Shown piece by piece: positions 1-7,219 of a stretch of 20,391 bases of DNA. The first letter of the stretch is position 1. Each line of letters opens with the position of its first letter. The stretch comes from Streptosporangiaceae bacterium (GTDB taxonomy: Bacteria; Actinomycetota; Actinomycetes; Streptosporangiales; Streptosporangiaceae). The stretch covers positions 1 to 20,391 of the forward strand of contig JASHSZ010000387.1 in assembly GCA_030040815.1 (NCBI GenBank). The letters are read 5' to 3'. The translations under genes and the position numbers were made by a program. The notes under the pieces were generated by a model. The model saw nothing but the letters and a program-made list of their open reading frames with translations, did not search any database and had not been told where the DNA came from.

Positions 1-91
1 CCGCCGACAGCGAGAACGGCCGCAGCAGGTCCGGGTCCGTTAGCGTTTGTCGGACACCAGCAGCCCCGGAGGCCGTCGGTGGTCATGAGGT

Positions 92-229
92 GCCCTGCTG
101 GCGACACCGGAGCCGCCGCCGCTGCGGCTGCGGGTGACGCACTGGACGTCGCGGCTGCTGCAGCCCAGCTGGGCATCTCCAACGTCTGGGTCGCGCGGAT
201 CTGGCGGAAGTGGCGGCTTCAGCCGTGGC
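92..229 (+). pseudogene. IS630-type transposase fragment, frameshifted and cut off by the IS21 element
   Basis: One frame reads LATPEPPPLRLRVTHWTSRLL (98-160, with the conserved THW..RLL block). A frame shifted by one base then reads AAQLGISNVWVARIWRKW followed by RLQPW (160-228). Together they match the N-terminal helix-turn-helix and linker of IS630/Tc1-type transposases, where THWS.RLLA..LG.S...V.RIWR..GLQP is typical. The reading is broken near 160 by a one-base shift and stops at the IS21 terminus at 230. The DDE catalytic part is absent on both sides of the IS21 copy, so this is a dead remnant. The family call rests on motif recall, not a search. Confidence 0.6.
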
Positions 230-235
230 TGTGGA

Positions 236-272
236 CGCTCACGTAATTCCCGGTGCCTGCGCTCAGGTAATT
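236..272. repeat. IS21 left-end transposase-binding repeats (two copies)
   Basis: CGCTCACGTAATTCC lies at 236-250 and a one-mismatch copy, CGCTCAGGTAATT, at 260-272. They start 24 bp apart and are inverted relative to the copies at the right end. Multiple terminal copies are characteristic of IS21 ends, where they bind IstA. Confidence 0.75.
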
Positions 273-300
273 GGGCAGGTTGTGGGTCCTTGGTGATGTT

Positions 301-1077
301 CTACTCGGTGTGCTCCCTTGCTGTCATGGCGTTCCGGCCGGGCCTCTTGCTGGGTCTGTAGCTCGGCCCGTTCATGAAGACCTGGTGGCTGGTGTTGATC
401 AGCCGGTCGAGCAGTGATTCGGCGACGACTGGGTTGGGGAACAGCGGATACCAGTCGGCGGGTGCCCGGTTGGCGGTGATCACCATGCTGTGGCCGGCTG
501 AGGCACGGGCCGAGACAAGTTCGTAGAGGTCGTCGGCCTGAGCAGCAGTGTGCTCGCGCATCGCGAAGTCGTCGAGGATGAGCACGGCCGGGCGGATTAG
601 CTCGGCGAGCCGCTTGTCGAAGCTGCGGTCGGCGTGCCCGCCGGCGAGGGTGGCGAGCAGGCGGCTGGTCTTGGTGAACCGGACCTCGGCGCCGTGGCGG
701 ATCGCGAGGTGACCCAGGGCCTGGGCGACGTGGGACTTGCCGACGCCGACCGGCCCGTAAAGAATCACCGACTCGCCGGCGGTCAGCCAGCGCAGCGCGG
801 CCAGGTCGCGGATCTGCGCGGCGGGCAGTTTCGGGCTGGCGGCGAAGTCGAAGCCCTCCAGGGTGGCCTGCTGCTCGAAGTGTGCCCGTCGCAGCCGGCG
901 GGTCATGGCGGCGGTTTCCCGGCGGGTGATCTCGTCGTGGCAGAGCACTTGCAGGAACTCCAGGTGACCGAGCTCGCCGGCGCGGGCCTGGGCCAGCCGG
1001 GCGTCGAGGGTCTCCAGCATCCCGGACAGCCTGAGCGTCCGCAGGCACGAGTGCAGGGCGGGTTCGACGATGCTCAT
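301..1077 (-). CDS. istB: IS21 helper ATPase IstB
   Basis: This is the AAA+ ATPase that assists IstA in transposition and target selection. The 258-residue length is typical. An N-terminal IstB domain (residues about 10-80) is followed by Walker A GPVGVGKS (108-115) and Walker B VLILDD (165-170). Further on, VITANRAPADWYPLF and LLDRLINTSHQVF are the sensor and C-terminal blocks usual for IstB. The ATG start overlaps the istA stop as ATGA (1074-1077), which indicates translational coupling. The short C-terminal tail after MNGPSYRPSK is basic. Nothing suggests inactivation. Confidence 0.93.
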   Translation of the reverse strand: MSIVEPALHSCLRTLRLSGMLETLDARLAQARAGELGHLEFLQVLCHDEITRRETAAMTRRLRRAHFEQQATLEGFDFAASPKLPAAQIRDLAALRWLTAGESVILYGPVGVGKSHVAQALGHLAIRHGAEVRFTKTSRLLATLAGGHADRSFDKRLAELIRPAVLILDDFAMREHTAAQADDLYELVSARASAGHSMVITANRAPADWYPLFPNPVVAESLLDRLINTSHQVFMNGPSYRPSKRPGRNAMTAREHTE

Positions 1078-2723
1078 GCCGGCCGTCCTGGCTCGGCAGC
1101 GGGTGCGTCGTCCCCGCCGGGACGACGGGTTTCGTCGCTCGCGGCGGGCAGCGGGACGACGTTCCCGAACAGCGTGTCGTCGCCGAACAGCGCGGCGGGG
1201 CCGTGCAGGAAGGCCGCGGCGCCGCCGTCACCGGCGCCGGCCGGCGGCGGGTCGGTCTCGGTGCCGGCGGCCAGGATGCCCTTGATGGTGCGGTAGGCCG
1301 GATCACCGACGAGCAGCGCCTTGCCGCAGGCGGCCTCGAGTCGGCCGGGGCCGTACTTGCCGGCCAGGCCGAGCACGCCCTGCGCGGCGCGCAGCCGGAA
1401 CAGCGCGTTGACTTCCAGCAGCTCGGTGATGACTGCGGTGGTGTGCTCGCCGATCTCGGCGGCGCGGGTGCGGCACCACACCGGGGTGCGCATCCGGAAG
1501 GCGATCTTTTCCGGCGGGTAGTGGGAGTAGTCGGTCTGCTTGCCGCGTGCCCGGAACGGGTGGGTGGCGATGAGCTCGCCCTTGCAGAAGATCTGCACCA
1601 TGGTCGTGGTCGAGCGGGCGTCGACCCTGGTGCCGATGAACCGCCACGGCACCGAGTACAACGTCTTGCCGACCTTGACATGGATGTCGGGCCCGACCAT
1701 GGGCCGTGACCATGCGGCGAGCACGAACACCGTCCGCGGCACCGGCCTGAGCTGCTCACGCTCCACGGCCTCGAACACGCTCAGGGGCGCGGCCCCGCCC
1801 AGTGGCCGGCAGGAACGGCGGCCGGCCACATTCAGCGACCAGTCCCGGGCGGCCTGCTGCATCGCCGTGAGCGAGGTGAACTCGCGGCCGCGGAAGAACG
1901 AGTCGCGGCAGTACGGCATCGGCCGCTCTACCCGAGCCTTGTCGCGTGGCCTGCGGGCCCTGGCCGGGTCGATCAGCAGCCCGTAGTGGGTGGCCAGCTC
2001 GGCATAAGACCGGTTGATCAGCGGGTCATACAAGTCCGCCCGTTCCACGCCGGTGCGCAGGTTGTCGGGCACCAGCCGCGCTGGCGTCCCGCCGAAGAAC
2101 TCAAACGCCTCCACGTGGCAGGCGGTCCAGGCCGCCTGATCCATGCTCAGCACCGGCCGCAGGAACAGGTGCCGCGAGCAGGCCAGCACGATCACGAACC
2201 CCCACACCCGGCGCCGCCGCCCGCCGACCGGGTCGACCCACCAGCCCAGATAGCCGTAGTCGATCTGACCCTCCTGGCCCGGCGGCAGATCCTCGCGCAG
2301 CACCCGCACCCGCTGCCGCAGCGACTCCTCAGGCAGGTTCGCCGCAATCCACCGCTTCAGCGACGCGACAGAAGCTTGCAGGCCGTGCTCATCACGCAGC
2401 CGCTGCCAGATCGTCGCCTTCGTCACGCCGGCCTGCAGCTGGGCCACGATGTAATCCCGGTGCGGCTCGATCAGCGGCCAGCTGATCTGCCGCAGACTAC
2501 TGTCGGTCAGCTGCGGGAACCACTCCCGCACCAGCACCGACCACTCCGGCTGCGTCCGGCCCGAGCCCGGCGCCAGCCCGGCAGCGATCGCGGGCGTCAG
2601 GTACTTCTTCACCGTCTTGCGATCCAGGCCAAGGCTGGTCGCGATCTCGCTCTGCGACCGGCCCGCATCCCAGTGGACCAAAATCTCCGTCACGTCCGGC
2701 ACGTCGAACGTCCTCCTCGCCAT
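1074..2723 (-). CDS. istA: IS21 transposase IstA
   Basis: This is the DDE recombinase of the element, 549 residues from the chosen ATG (MARRTFDV). An upstream in-frame start at 2792 would add 23 residues lacking family features and extend toward the terminal repeats, so it is not preferred. An N-terminal helix-turn-helix (about 11-42, SQSEIATSLGLDRKTVKKYL) is followed by a second DNA-binding region. The integrase core has candidate catalytic residues D155 (GQIDYGYLGWW), D220 (LVPDNLRTGV) and E266 (DKARVERPM). A C-terminal domain with a Mu-transposase-like beta-barrel (HVKVGKTLYSVPWRFIG) follows. istB is directly downstream with a 4-bp overlap. The frame is open throughout, so the element may be active. 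Confidence 0.92.
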   Translation of the reverse strand: MARRTFDVPDVTEILVHWDAGRSQSEIATSLGLDRKTVKKYLTPAIAAGLAPGSGRTQPEWSVLVREWFPQLTDSSLRQISWPLIEPHRDYIVAQLQAGVTKATIWQRLRDEHGLQASVASLKRWIAANLPEESLRQRVRVLREDLPPGQEGQIDYGYLGWWVDPVGGRRRRVWGFVIVLACSRHLFLRPVLSMDQAAWTACHVEAFEFFGGTPARLVPDNLRTGVERADLYDPLINRSYAELATHYGLLIDPARARRPRDKARVERPMPYCRDSFFRGREFTSLTAMQQAARDWSLNVAGRRSCRPLGGAAPLSVFEAVEREQLRPVPRTVFVLAAWSRPMVGPDIHVKVGKTLYSVPWRFIGTRVDARSTTTMVQIFCKGELIATHPFRARGKQTDYSHYPPEKIAFRMRTPVWCRTRAAEIGEHTTAVITELLEVNALFRLRAAQGVLGLAGKYGPGRLEAACGKALLVGDPAYRTIKGILAAGTETDPPPAGAGDGGAAAFLHGPAALFGDDTLFGNVVPLPAASDETRRPGGDDAPAAEPGRPA

Positions 2724-2809
2724 CAAGGCTCCCGTCAGCTCGTCTGAACGAGAGCAGCCTTCGACTTGCGAGGACCACACCAGCGGCGACACGCACGTCG
2801 TCCCGGTGC

Positions 2810-2881
2810 GGAATTACGTGAGCGTGCCCCTGCGGAATTACGTGAGCGGCAAGCGCCTCAACCTGGGGAATTACGTGAGCG
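2810..2881. repeat. IS21 right-end transposase-binding repeats (three copies)
   Basis: GGAATTACGTGAGCG occurs perfectly at 2810-2824, 2834-2848 and 2867-2881. The first two start 24 bp apart and the last two 33 bp apart. They lie between the istA start and the right terminus, so they can serve both as transposase-binding sites and as part of the istA promoter region. The left end carries inverted copies at the same 24-bp spacing. Confidence 0.85.
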
Positions 2882-2893
2882 CCGACAGACTGG

Positions 2894-2953
2894 CTAGTGC
2901 GCCGCCTCGTACTGCTGCATGGTCTCCACGCTGATCCGGCCACGCTCAGAGAC
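2894..2953 (-). pseudogene. C-terminal stub of an Lsr2-like nucleoid protein gene
   Basis: The minus strand encodes VSERGRISVETMQQYEAAH followed by a stop, only seven bases from the IS21 right end. This matches the C-terminal DNA-binding end of actinobacterial Lsr2 (typically VS.RGRIP...V..YEAAH), the xenogeneic silencer that binds AT-rich DNA. An in-frame stop lies directly upstream of the V codon, and no other Lsr2 sequence is found, so only the last 19 codons remain. Lsr2 paralogues are common in actinomycete accessory regions. The call comes from motif recall on a short stretch. Confidence 0.6.
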
Positions 2954-3082
2954 CTAAATCGGAAGGTTGTCAAATGCGGTAAAGGTCCGGCGACTTGCCC
3001 GTGACGGTGCTGGCAGCCGTTGGGAAGGGGTCGACACACTCGTCGTGGATCCGGCCGTAAGGTGCTGTGCCCCGGTGGTTCT

Positions 3083-3589
3083 TCATATCGCGCGGCTTCG
3101 TCGCTCGATGAGGATGACATCGCGCCAGCGGCCGTGATGGCGCGCTATGCGCTCGCGCACTCCGATCTCCCGGAATCCCGCGGCAGCGTGAAGCCTGAGG
3201 CTGGCGATGTTCTCAGGGAAGATGCTCGACTGGATTGTCCAGATTCCGGCCGACTCGGTCGACGAGATCAGCACCTCGAGCAGCTGTCGTCCGATGCCGC
3301 GGCCCCTGGCGAGCGGGTCGACATAGACCGAGTGCTCCACAACACCCGCATACACGGGGCGACGCGAGACTGCCGTGACAGCTACCCAGCCAACAACGAG
3401 ATTGCCATGGGTGGCAACAAATCGGTGGTCGGGAAGTCTGGCTTCAGAGAATGTTTCCCACGCCGGTATCTGAGTCTCGAAGGTCGCGTTGCCCTCGTCG
3501 ATACCCGACTGGTAGATGCTGAGAACGCCGTCGGCGTGACCATCGGTCATCGGCTCGATCAGCGCGGCGCTCGATGCTGGCTGTTTCAT
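3083..3589 (-). CDS. GNAT N-acetyltransferase, phosphinothricin acetyltransferase-like
   Basis: This probable acetyl-CoA-dependent N-acetyltransferase has 168 residues from the chosen ATG (MKQPASS). A GTG start at 3649 would add 20 residues without family features. It shows the pattern of the PAT/Bar subfamily: IYQSGIDEGNATFET (25-39), DHRFVA (54-59), YAGVVEHSVYVDP (80-92) followed by the acetyl-CoA loop ARGRGIGRQLLE (94-105), then GIWTIQSSIFPEN (115-127) and HHGRWRDVILIERR (151-164). These are the blocks that distinguish PAT-like enzymes from other GNATs. Family members acetylate phosphinothricin, methionine sulfone or related amino acids; the actual substrate cannot be read here. It is a single gene pointing toward the lsr2 stub. 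Confidence 0.85.
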   Translation of the reverse strand: MKQPASSAALIEPMTDGHADGVLSIYQSGIDEGNATFETQIPAWETFSEARLPDHRFVATHGNLVVGWVAVTAVSRRPVYAGVVEHSVYVDPLARGRGIGRQLLEVLISSTESAGIWTIQSSIFPENIASLRLHAAAGFREIGVRERIARHHGRWRDVILIERRSRAI

Positions 3590-3822
3590 CGTTAGTCGAC
3601 GATAACGAAACACCGCGCCGCAAGGTCTAGGCAGCGGGCGGCTGCTCACGCAGTGGCTGGTGGGTCACTGACGAGTGCGGCGATGCTGGCCAGCGCCTTG
3701 GGCCGTCAGCGGCGAGCAGCACACGGCCGTGCCAGCGGGCCCGAGACCGTCGAAATTGCCACCGGCATCATCATCCATCTCGCCCGTCGCGCAGCCAGCA
3801 CTAGCGCCCTGATGACCGCGGG

Positions 3823-3861
3823 TGGACGGCAGCGGTAACAAAGCCGAACCGCTGCCGTCCA
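3823..3861 (-). terminator. Strong hairpin, probable terminator of the lysine-repeat microprotein
   Basis: TGGACGGCAGCGGT (3823-3836) and ACCGCTGCCGTCCA (3848-3861) form a perfect 14-bp stem with an 11-nt loop. On the minus strand the hairpin begins about 10 nt after the stop codon of the small gene at 3871. There is no T-tract, which is common for actinobacterial hairpin terminators. Confidence 0.65.
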
Positions 3862-3870
3862 GCTAGCGGA

Positions 3871-3921
3871 CTACTTCGTCCCTTTCTTGCTCTTCTTGCT
3901 CTTCTTGCTCTTCTTGGCCAC
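3871..3921 (-). CDS. Lysine-repeat microprotein (16 residues; 19 if the upstream GTG is used)
   Basis: From GTG at 3919-3921 the frame reads VAKKSKKSKKSKKGTK then TAG: nine lysines in sixteen residues, built on a KKS triplet repeated as a 9-nt DNA repeat. An in-frame GTG at 3928-3930 would add three residues. A purine-rich GGGAAG lies 12 nt upstream of the nearer GTG. The stop is followed 10 nt later by a perfect 14-bp hairpin, and upstream lies the operator-rich divergent promoter shared with the HTH gene, so this looks like a complete tiny transcription unit. Strong positive charge suggests nucleic acid or membrane binding, but that is inference. No known family is recognised, and a chance ORF is possible. 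Confidence 0.45.
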   Translation of the reverse strand: MAKKSKKSKKSKKGTK

Positions 3922-3950
3922 GCGTATCACCCGCTTCCCGGAACCGGCAG

Positions 3951-3989
3951 GTCAACGAAACGTTGACGATGCGTCAACATATCATTGAC
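3951..3989. promoter_or_regulatory. Operator array: four hexamer half-sites at exact 11-bp spacing
   Basis: GTCAAC (3951-3956), GTTGAC (3962-3967), GTCAAC (3973-3978) and ATTGAC (3984-3989) start exactly 11 bp apart and alternate in orientation. The first three form two overlapping perfect dyads with 5-bp spacers. The fourth pairs with the third with one mismatch. All sites lie on one face of the helix, between two divergent small genes. The last half-site overlaps the probable -35 of the HTH gene, so autoregulation is the simplest reading. Confidence 0.7.
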
Positions 3990-4012
3990 CTGACCGAGTT
4001 GTCGAATACGCT
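3985..4012 (+). promoter_or_regulatory. Probable promoter of the small HTH gene, giving a leaderless mRNA
   Basis: TTGACC (3985-3990), a 16-bp spacer and TACGCT (4007-4012) fit an actinobacterial housekeeping promoter. Six bases further is the GTG at 4019, exactly where transcription would begin. That supports a leaderless start and explains the absence of a ribosome binding site. Confidence 0.5.
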
Positions 4013-4018
4013 GTGACG

Positions 4019-4306
4019 GTGGCCTCCAAGAACTTTGCCAAGCGGATCTTGGCCGCGCTCGGCGCCCTCGACGTCGCCGACGGGCCGATGAGCAGGCTGC
4101 AAGCCGCGCGGCGTCTGCGTGAAGTGGCAGAAGAGTTGGAGGCCGCTCAGGTTGAAGCCGCCCGCAAGGCCGGGGCCACGTGGGGTGAGATCGGCGCCTG
4201 CTACGGCCTGACAAAGCAAGGCGCCCAACAACGCTTCCGGGCGGCACGCAGCCAGGCCCATGCCCGCGCCGCGGAGTCGAGAAGCAACGCCGAACCGGCG
4301 GCTTAG
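4019..4306 (+). CDS. Small helix-turn-helix DNA-binding protein
   Basis: This is a 95-residue putative regulator. An alternative GTG six bases upstream (4013) adds two residues. The later GTG is preferred because it sits at the expected start point of the promoter at 3985-4012. The N-terminal half (MSRLQAARRLREVAEELEAAQVEAARKAG) is strongly helical. It is followed by a helix-turn-helix resembling sigma-factor region 4 or recombinase types (GATWGEIGACYGLTKQGAQQRF), then an Ala/Arg-rich tail. Proteins with this RLQAAR...W.EIG...G.(S/T)KQ(A/G)..QRF layout are common small regulators in actinomycetes. No enzyme domain is present. The adjacent 11-bp-periodic half-sites are its likely target. Confidence 0.75.
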   Translation: MASKNFAKRILAALGALDVADGPMSRLQAARRLREVAEELEAAQVEAARKAGATWGEIGACYGLTKQGAQQRFRAARSQAHARAAESRSNAEPAA

Positions 4307-4353
4307 CCGGCAAGCTTCCGACCACGGCAGAGGCCGCTTTAGACTGGCCGGCC

Positions 4354-4770
4354 ATGGGTTTGCTGCAGGACAGTCGCACACTGGTCACCGGCGGCACCGC
4401 AGGCCTGGGGTTCGCTATCGCCGAGCGTTTCCTGGCCGAGGGAGCACGGGTCGTCATCACCAGCGGTGACGTCAGTCTCGGCAGGCAAGCCGAACGGGCG
4501 CTCGGACCGGGAGCCCGCTTCGTGGTGGCCGATGTCGCCGACCACCTCGGCGGCCTCGACGTGCTGGTGAACAACGCCGGAGTCGGCGTCACCGCACGGC
4601 TCATCGACACCCGGGTCGCCGACCACGACCGGGTGATGAATATCAACGTCGTGGCCGCAGTGTTCTACGCCAGCCGCGAGTCAGAGTTCATCACCGGTAC
4701 CACGCTGCTCGTCGATGGCGGGATGACCGCCGGCTACCTGCAGCGCGAACGCGCGCCCGAGCCGCTGTGA
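4354..4770 (+). pseudogene. Short-chain dehydrogenase/reductase lacking its catalytic core
   Basis: The 138-residue frame has the SDR cofactor motif TGGTAGLG (12-19), the NNAG motif (73-76), the following helix ending [11 protein letters not shown] (about 98-108), and then jumps directly to [20 protein letters not shown] (109-128), the normal C-terminal block. A typical SDR has about 250 residues. Roughly 100 are missing, including the catalytic Ser and the Tyr-x-x-x-Lys. A second, shorter loss lies near residue 63, where DVAD runs into [13 protein letters not shown]. The frame stays open and the stop overlaps the cobQ GTG by 4 bp. A TAGACT box 8 nt before the ATG suggests a near-leaderless promoter (weak). 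It is enzymatically dead if expressed, but it may still couple translation to cobQ. Confidence 0.8.
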
Positions 4771-6299
4771 CGACCGGTTCGGTGCTGGTGGCCGGCACGA
4801 CGTCCGATGCCGGCAAGTCGGTGCTGACCGCCGGCATCTGCCGGTGGCTCGCCCGCCAGGGTGTGCGGGCAGCGCCATTCAAGGCGCAGAACATGTCGAA
4901 TAACTCGGTCGTCGCACCCGACGGTGCGGAGATCGGCCGCGCGCAGGCCATGCAGGCCGCAGCGTGCGGCGTGACCGCCGAAGCCGCGATGAACCCGGTG
5001 CTGCTAAAGCCGGGCAGCGATCTGACCAGCCAGGTCGTGCTGCTGGGCCACGCGGTCGGCGACACCGCGGCCGACGGATACTGGGGCGCCGGCGCGGGCC
5101 GGGAGCGGCTGCTGGCAACGGTGCTCGACGCTTACGACGACCTTCGATCCCGCTTCGACGTCGTGATCTGTGAGGGCGCCGGCTCGCCAGCGGAGATTAA
5201 CCTGCGGCGCGGCGATCTGGCCAACATGGGCCTGGCCCGCGCTCGCGGCCTGCCGGTTATCGTCGTGGGCGACATCGACCGCGGTGGCGTGTTCGCCGCC
5301 CTGTACGGCACGGTGGCGCTGCTGGAGCCGGCCGATCAGGCGCTGATCAGCGGCTTTGTGATCAACAAGTTCCGCGGCGACCAGTCGCTGCTGACGCCCG
5401 GCCTGATCGACCTGACCGCGCGGACCGGCCGGGCGGTGCTGGGCGTCGTTCCGTATCTGAACCGGACCTGGATCGATGCCGAGGACGCCGTGGCAACCGA
5501 GGGCGGGTACGGGCCAGCGGACACGGCCTGCAGCGATCGGTCGATGCAGGTTGCGGTGATCCGACTCCCCCGCATCTCCAACTTCACCGACGCTGACGCG
5601 CTGGCGCTCGAGCCCGGCGTGAGCGTCCGGTTCATCAGCTCGCCGACGGCGGCGGACGAGGCCGACCTGGTGATCCTGCCTGGCACCAAGGCAACCGTCG
5701 CCGACCTGGCCTGGCTACGCGCATGCGGGCTGGACCGCGCCCTGGCCAGACGGGCCGCCGCCGGCCTGCCGGTCCTGGGTATCTGCGGCGGCTACCAGAT
5801 GCTCGGCACCGTCATCCATGACCAGATCGAAAGCAAGGCAGGCACCGTCCCTGGCCTGGGCCTGCTGCCAGTGGCGACGCGCTTCGCCGCGGTCAAGACG
5901 CTGCGCCTGACCTCCGGCTACGCGGGCCACCTACCGGTTGCGGGCTATGAGATCCACCACGGCACCGTCGAGGTTGTCGGTGGCCGACCATGGTTCACCA
6001 GCCGACCTGGCGAGGAGGCAGCAGAGCTGGACGGCTGCCAGGCCGGCGCGGTGTCCGGCACGCTCTGGCACGGGATCTTCGAGAACGACGCGTTCCGCCG
6101 GTCCTACCTCGCCGAGACCGCCAGGATCGCCGGCTCCGACTTCGTCCCGGCGGCCGACACCTGCTTCGCCGCGGCCCGACAGGCCCAGTTCGACCAGCTC
6201 GCTGATGCCGTCGACAGCAACCTCGACACCGCAGCACTGCTGCGCCTCATCGAGAGCGGGCCCACGCGCGACCTGCCCGTCCTGCGGTCCGGCCGATGA
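4767..6299 (+). CDS. cobQ: Cobyric acid synthase CobQ
   Basis: This enzyme performs the four glutamine-dependent amidations of adenosylcobyrinic acid a,c-diamide to cobyric acid in cobalamin synthesis, in the cytoplasm. It has 510 residues, the usual length. The N-terminal ATP-binding domain resembles dethiobiotin synthetase: [21 protein letters not shown] (8-28), KAQNMSNN (39-46), [12 protein letters not shown] (135-146) and [11 protein letters not shown] (167-177). The C-terminal class I amidotransferase domain has nucleophile Cys340 in [17 protein letters not shown] (394-399) and catalytic His435 in [11 protein letters not shown]. All key motifs are intact. The GTG start overlaps the stop of the deleted SDR gene by 4 bp. 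No other cobalamin gene is in the window, so the rest of the pathway must be elsewhere. Confidence 0.95.
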   Translation: MTTGSVLVAGTTSDAGKSVLTAGICRWLARQGVRAAPFKAQNMSNNSVVAPDGAEIGRAQAMQAAACGVTAEAAMNPVLLKPGSDLTSQVVLLGHAVGDTAADGYWGAGAGRERLLATVLDAYDDLRSRFDVVICEGAGSPAEINLRRGDLANMGLARARGLPVIVVGDIDRGGVFAALYGTVALLEPADQALISGFVINKFRGDQSLLTPGLIDLTARTGRAVLGVVPYLNRTWIDAEDAVATEGGYGPADTACSDRSMQVAVIRLPRISNFTDADALALEPGVSVRFISSPTAADEADLVILPGTKATVADLAWLRACGLDRALARRAAAGLPVLGICGGYQMLGTVIHDQIESKAGTVPGLGLLPVATRFAAVKTLRLTSGYAGHLPVAGYEIHHGTVEVVGGRPWFTSRPGEEAAELDGCQAGAVSGTLWHGIFENDAFRRSYLAETARIAGSDFVPAADTCFAAARQAQFDQLADAVDSNLDTAALLRLIESGPTRDLPVLRSGR

Positions 6300-6393
6300 A
6301 ACGGGTCACAGCGGGTCTACGCCTACCGCGCGGATCCAGAGATCGCCTACGCTGCCGGAGGCATAACCCTCGGCGGGGTGCCCCTGCTCGGAC

Positions 6394-6425
6394 GGCGCGT
6401 GTCACGCGCGCCAGCCCGGCTGGGC
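6394..6425. terminator. Possible bidirectional terminator between convergent genes
   Basis: Two adjacent short dyads, GCGCGTG/CACGCGC (6395-6409) and CCAGCC/GGCTGG (6411-6423), lie between the convergent cobQ and DinB-family stops. Loops are very short (1 nt) unless the innermost pairs open, and there is no T-tract. Position is the main argument. Confidence 0.35.
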
Positions 6426-6429
6426 GAGA

Positions 6430-6933
6430 CTATTCGCCGGTCGAACCGTCCAAGCGCTCACGGAGCAGGTCAGCATGACCGTTGTGGCGGGCGTACTCCT
6501 CGATCATGTGGGTCAGGACATAGCGAAGCGAAAACCACTCGCCACCCCGGTACCCTCTCGTCTCCAATGACGGGGCGGCCGCGACCAGGGCGCGTGAGCG
6601 GTCGCATTCCGCCCGCCACGTGCTGAACGCCTCGGCTACGTTAGCGGTGGCTACGTCGCGGAATGCAGCTTCCCAGTCCATATCTGGCCCGAAGAGGGTC
6701 CGCATCTCCTCAGCGGCGAGCACCGGCCGGAACCAGTTGCGTTCCACGTCAGCCATGTGCCTGACAATGCCGAGCAATGACAAGCTTGACGGCGGTACGG
6801 CGCGCTCGCGCAGCTGATCATCGGCCAGGCCGTCGCACTTGACAGCCAGGGTGGCCCGGTTGAAGTCCAGGAACATGGTCAGCGTGGTGAGCTCGTCCGC
6901 TTCCAGCGGTGGGTCAACGCGCGAGTCCGCCAT
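6430..6933 (-). CDS. DinB/DUF664 family protein
   Basis: This 167-residue protein of the DinB four-helix-bundle superfamily is of the DUF664 type frequent in actinobacteria. The superfamily includes metal-dependent, thiol-using transferases such as mycothiol-dependent enzymes. Visible signatures are LDFNRATLAVKCDGL (22-36), IVRHMADVERNWF (56-68), a central WxxE-type helix, and YVLTHMIEEYARHNGHADLLRE (138-159). Candidate metal ligands are His59, His150 and His153. The N-terminus matches the usual family start and no strong ribosome binding site is visible. It stands alone between convergent cobQ and a divergent membrane protein gene. The substrate is unknown; detoxification is a family-based guess only. 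Confidence 0.87.
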   Translation of the reverse strand: MADSRVDPPLEADELTTLTMFLDFNRATLAVKCDGLADDQLRERAVPPSSLSLLGIVRHMADVERNWFRPVLAAEEMRTLFGPDMDWEAAFRDVATANVAEAFSTWRAECDRSRALVAAAPSLETRGYRGGEWFSLRYVLTHMIEEYARHNGHADLLRERLDGSTGE

Positions 6934-7033
6934 GCCGACATCGTTCCATGCGGTTCCGGCCTGGACGTCCTACACCTCCCGCGACCAGCAGAACCGGGAA
7001 CCGACAGCTCTGACTCGCTCGCCTTGCCCGCAG

Positions 7034-7057
7034 CGCGCCCTGCACGTCAAGGGCGCG
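7034..7057. other. Perfect 8-bp GC hairpin in a divergent intergenic region
   Basis: CGCGCCCT (7034-7041) and AGGGCGCG (7050-7057) enclose an 8-nt loop. The hairpin lies between the divergent DinB and HdeD-like genes, where no terminator is expected. The surrounding 286 bp (6934-7219) otherwise show no recognisable gene. Confidence 0.4.
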
Positions 7058-7219
7058 ATGCCAGTCCTCATCATGGATGACCAGTCACTCGTAGCCTTCC
7101 TGCCGGTCCGCTCTGGGGTTCCGGGAACTCCGGGGTTTCAGATGCGACGTTGTGCCGGACTGTGGTTATTGAGAGGGTCTGGTGAGACTGTCGAGCCGGG
7201 CGTGCGAAGGGATACGAAC

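Larger units (their letters stand above)
230..2887 (-). mobile_element. Intact IS21-family insertion sequence
   Basis: The element holds overlapping istA and istB genes on the minus strand. Its ends are imperfect inverted repeats: the left end reads TGTGGACGCTCACGTAATTC (230-249), and the right end read from the other strand begins TGTCGGCGCTCACGTAATTC. They differ at two of the first twenty positions and start with the TG usual for IS21. The motif GGAATTACGTGAGCG is repeated inside the termini, three times at the right end and twice at the left, as expected for the multiple transposase-binding sites of this family. No convincing target duplication is visible: the left flank ends in TGGC, the right flank starts GACTGGC. 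The two flanks belong to unrelated broken genes. The size of about 2.66 kb is normal for IS21. Confidence 0.85.

Noticed and set aside
263..1759. Long minus-strand open frame overlapping both istA and istB in another frame (498 codons)
   Set aside because: It is a high-GC shadow of the two transposition genes, with Arg/Pro/Ala-rich composition and no domain.
226..2894. TGGC on both sides of the IS21 element as a target-site duplication
   Set aside because: The right copy requires three extra bases beyond the inverted-repeat end, four bases match easily by chance, and the two flanks belong to unrelated genes.
3653..3838. 61-codon plus-strand open frame with ATGIIIHLARR, faintly like an ANTAR helix
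   Set aside because: There is no ribosome binding site, the similarity is too weak to name, and it ends inside the strong hairpin at 3823-3861. Probably chance or a very decayed remnant.
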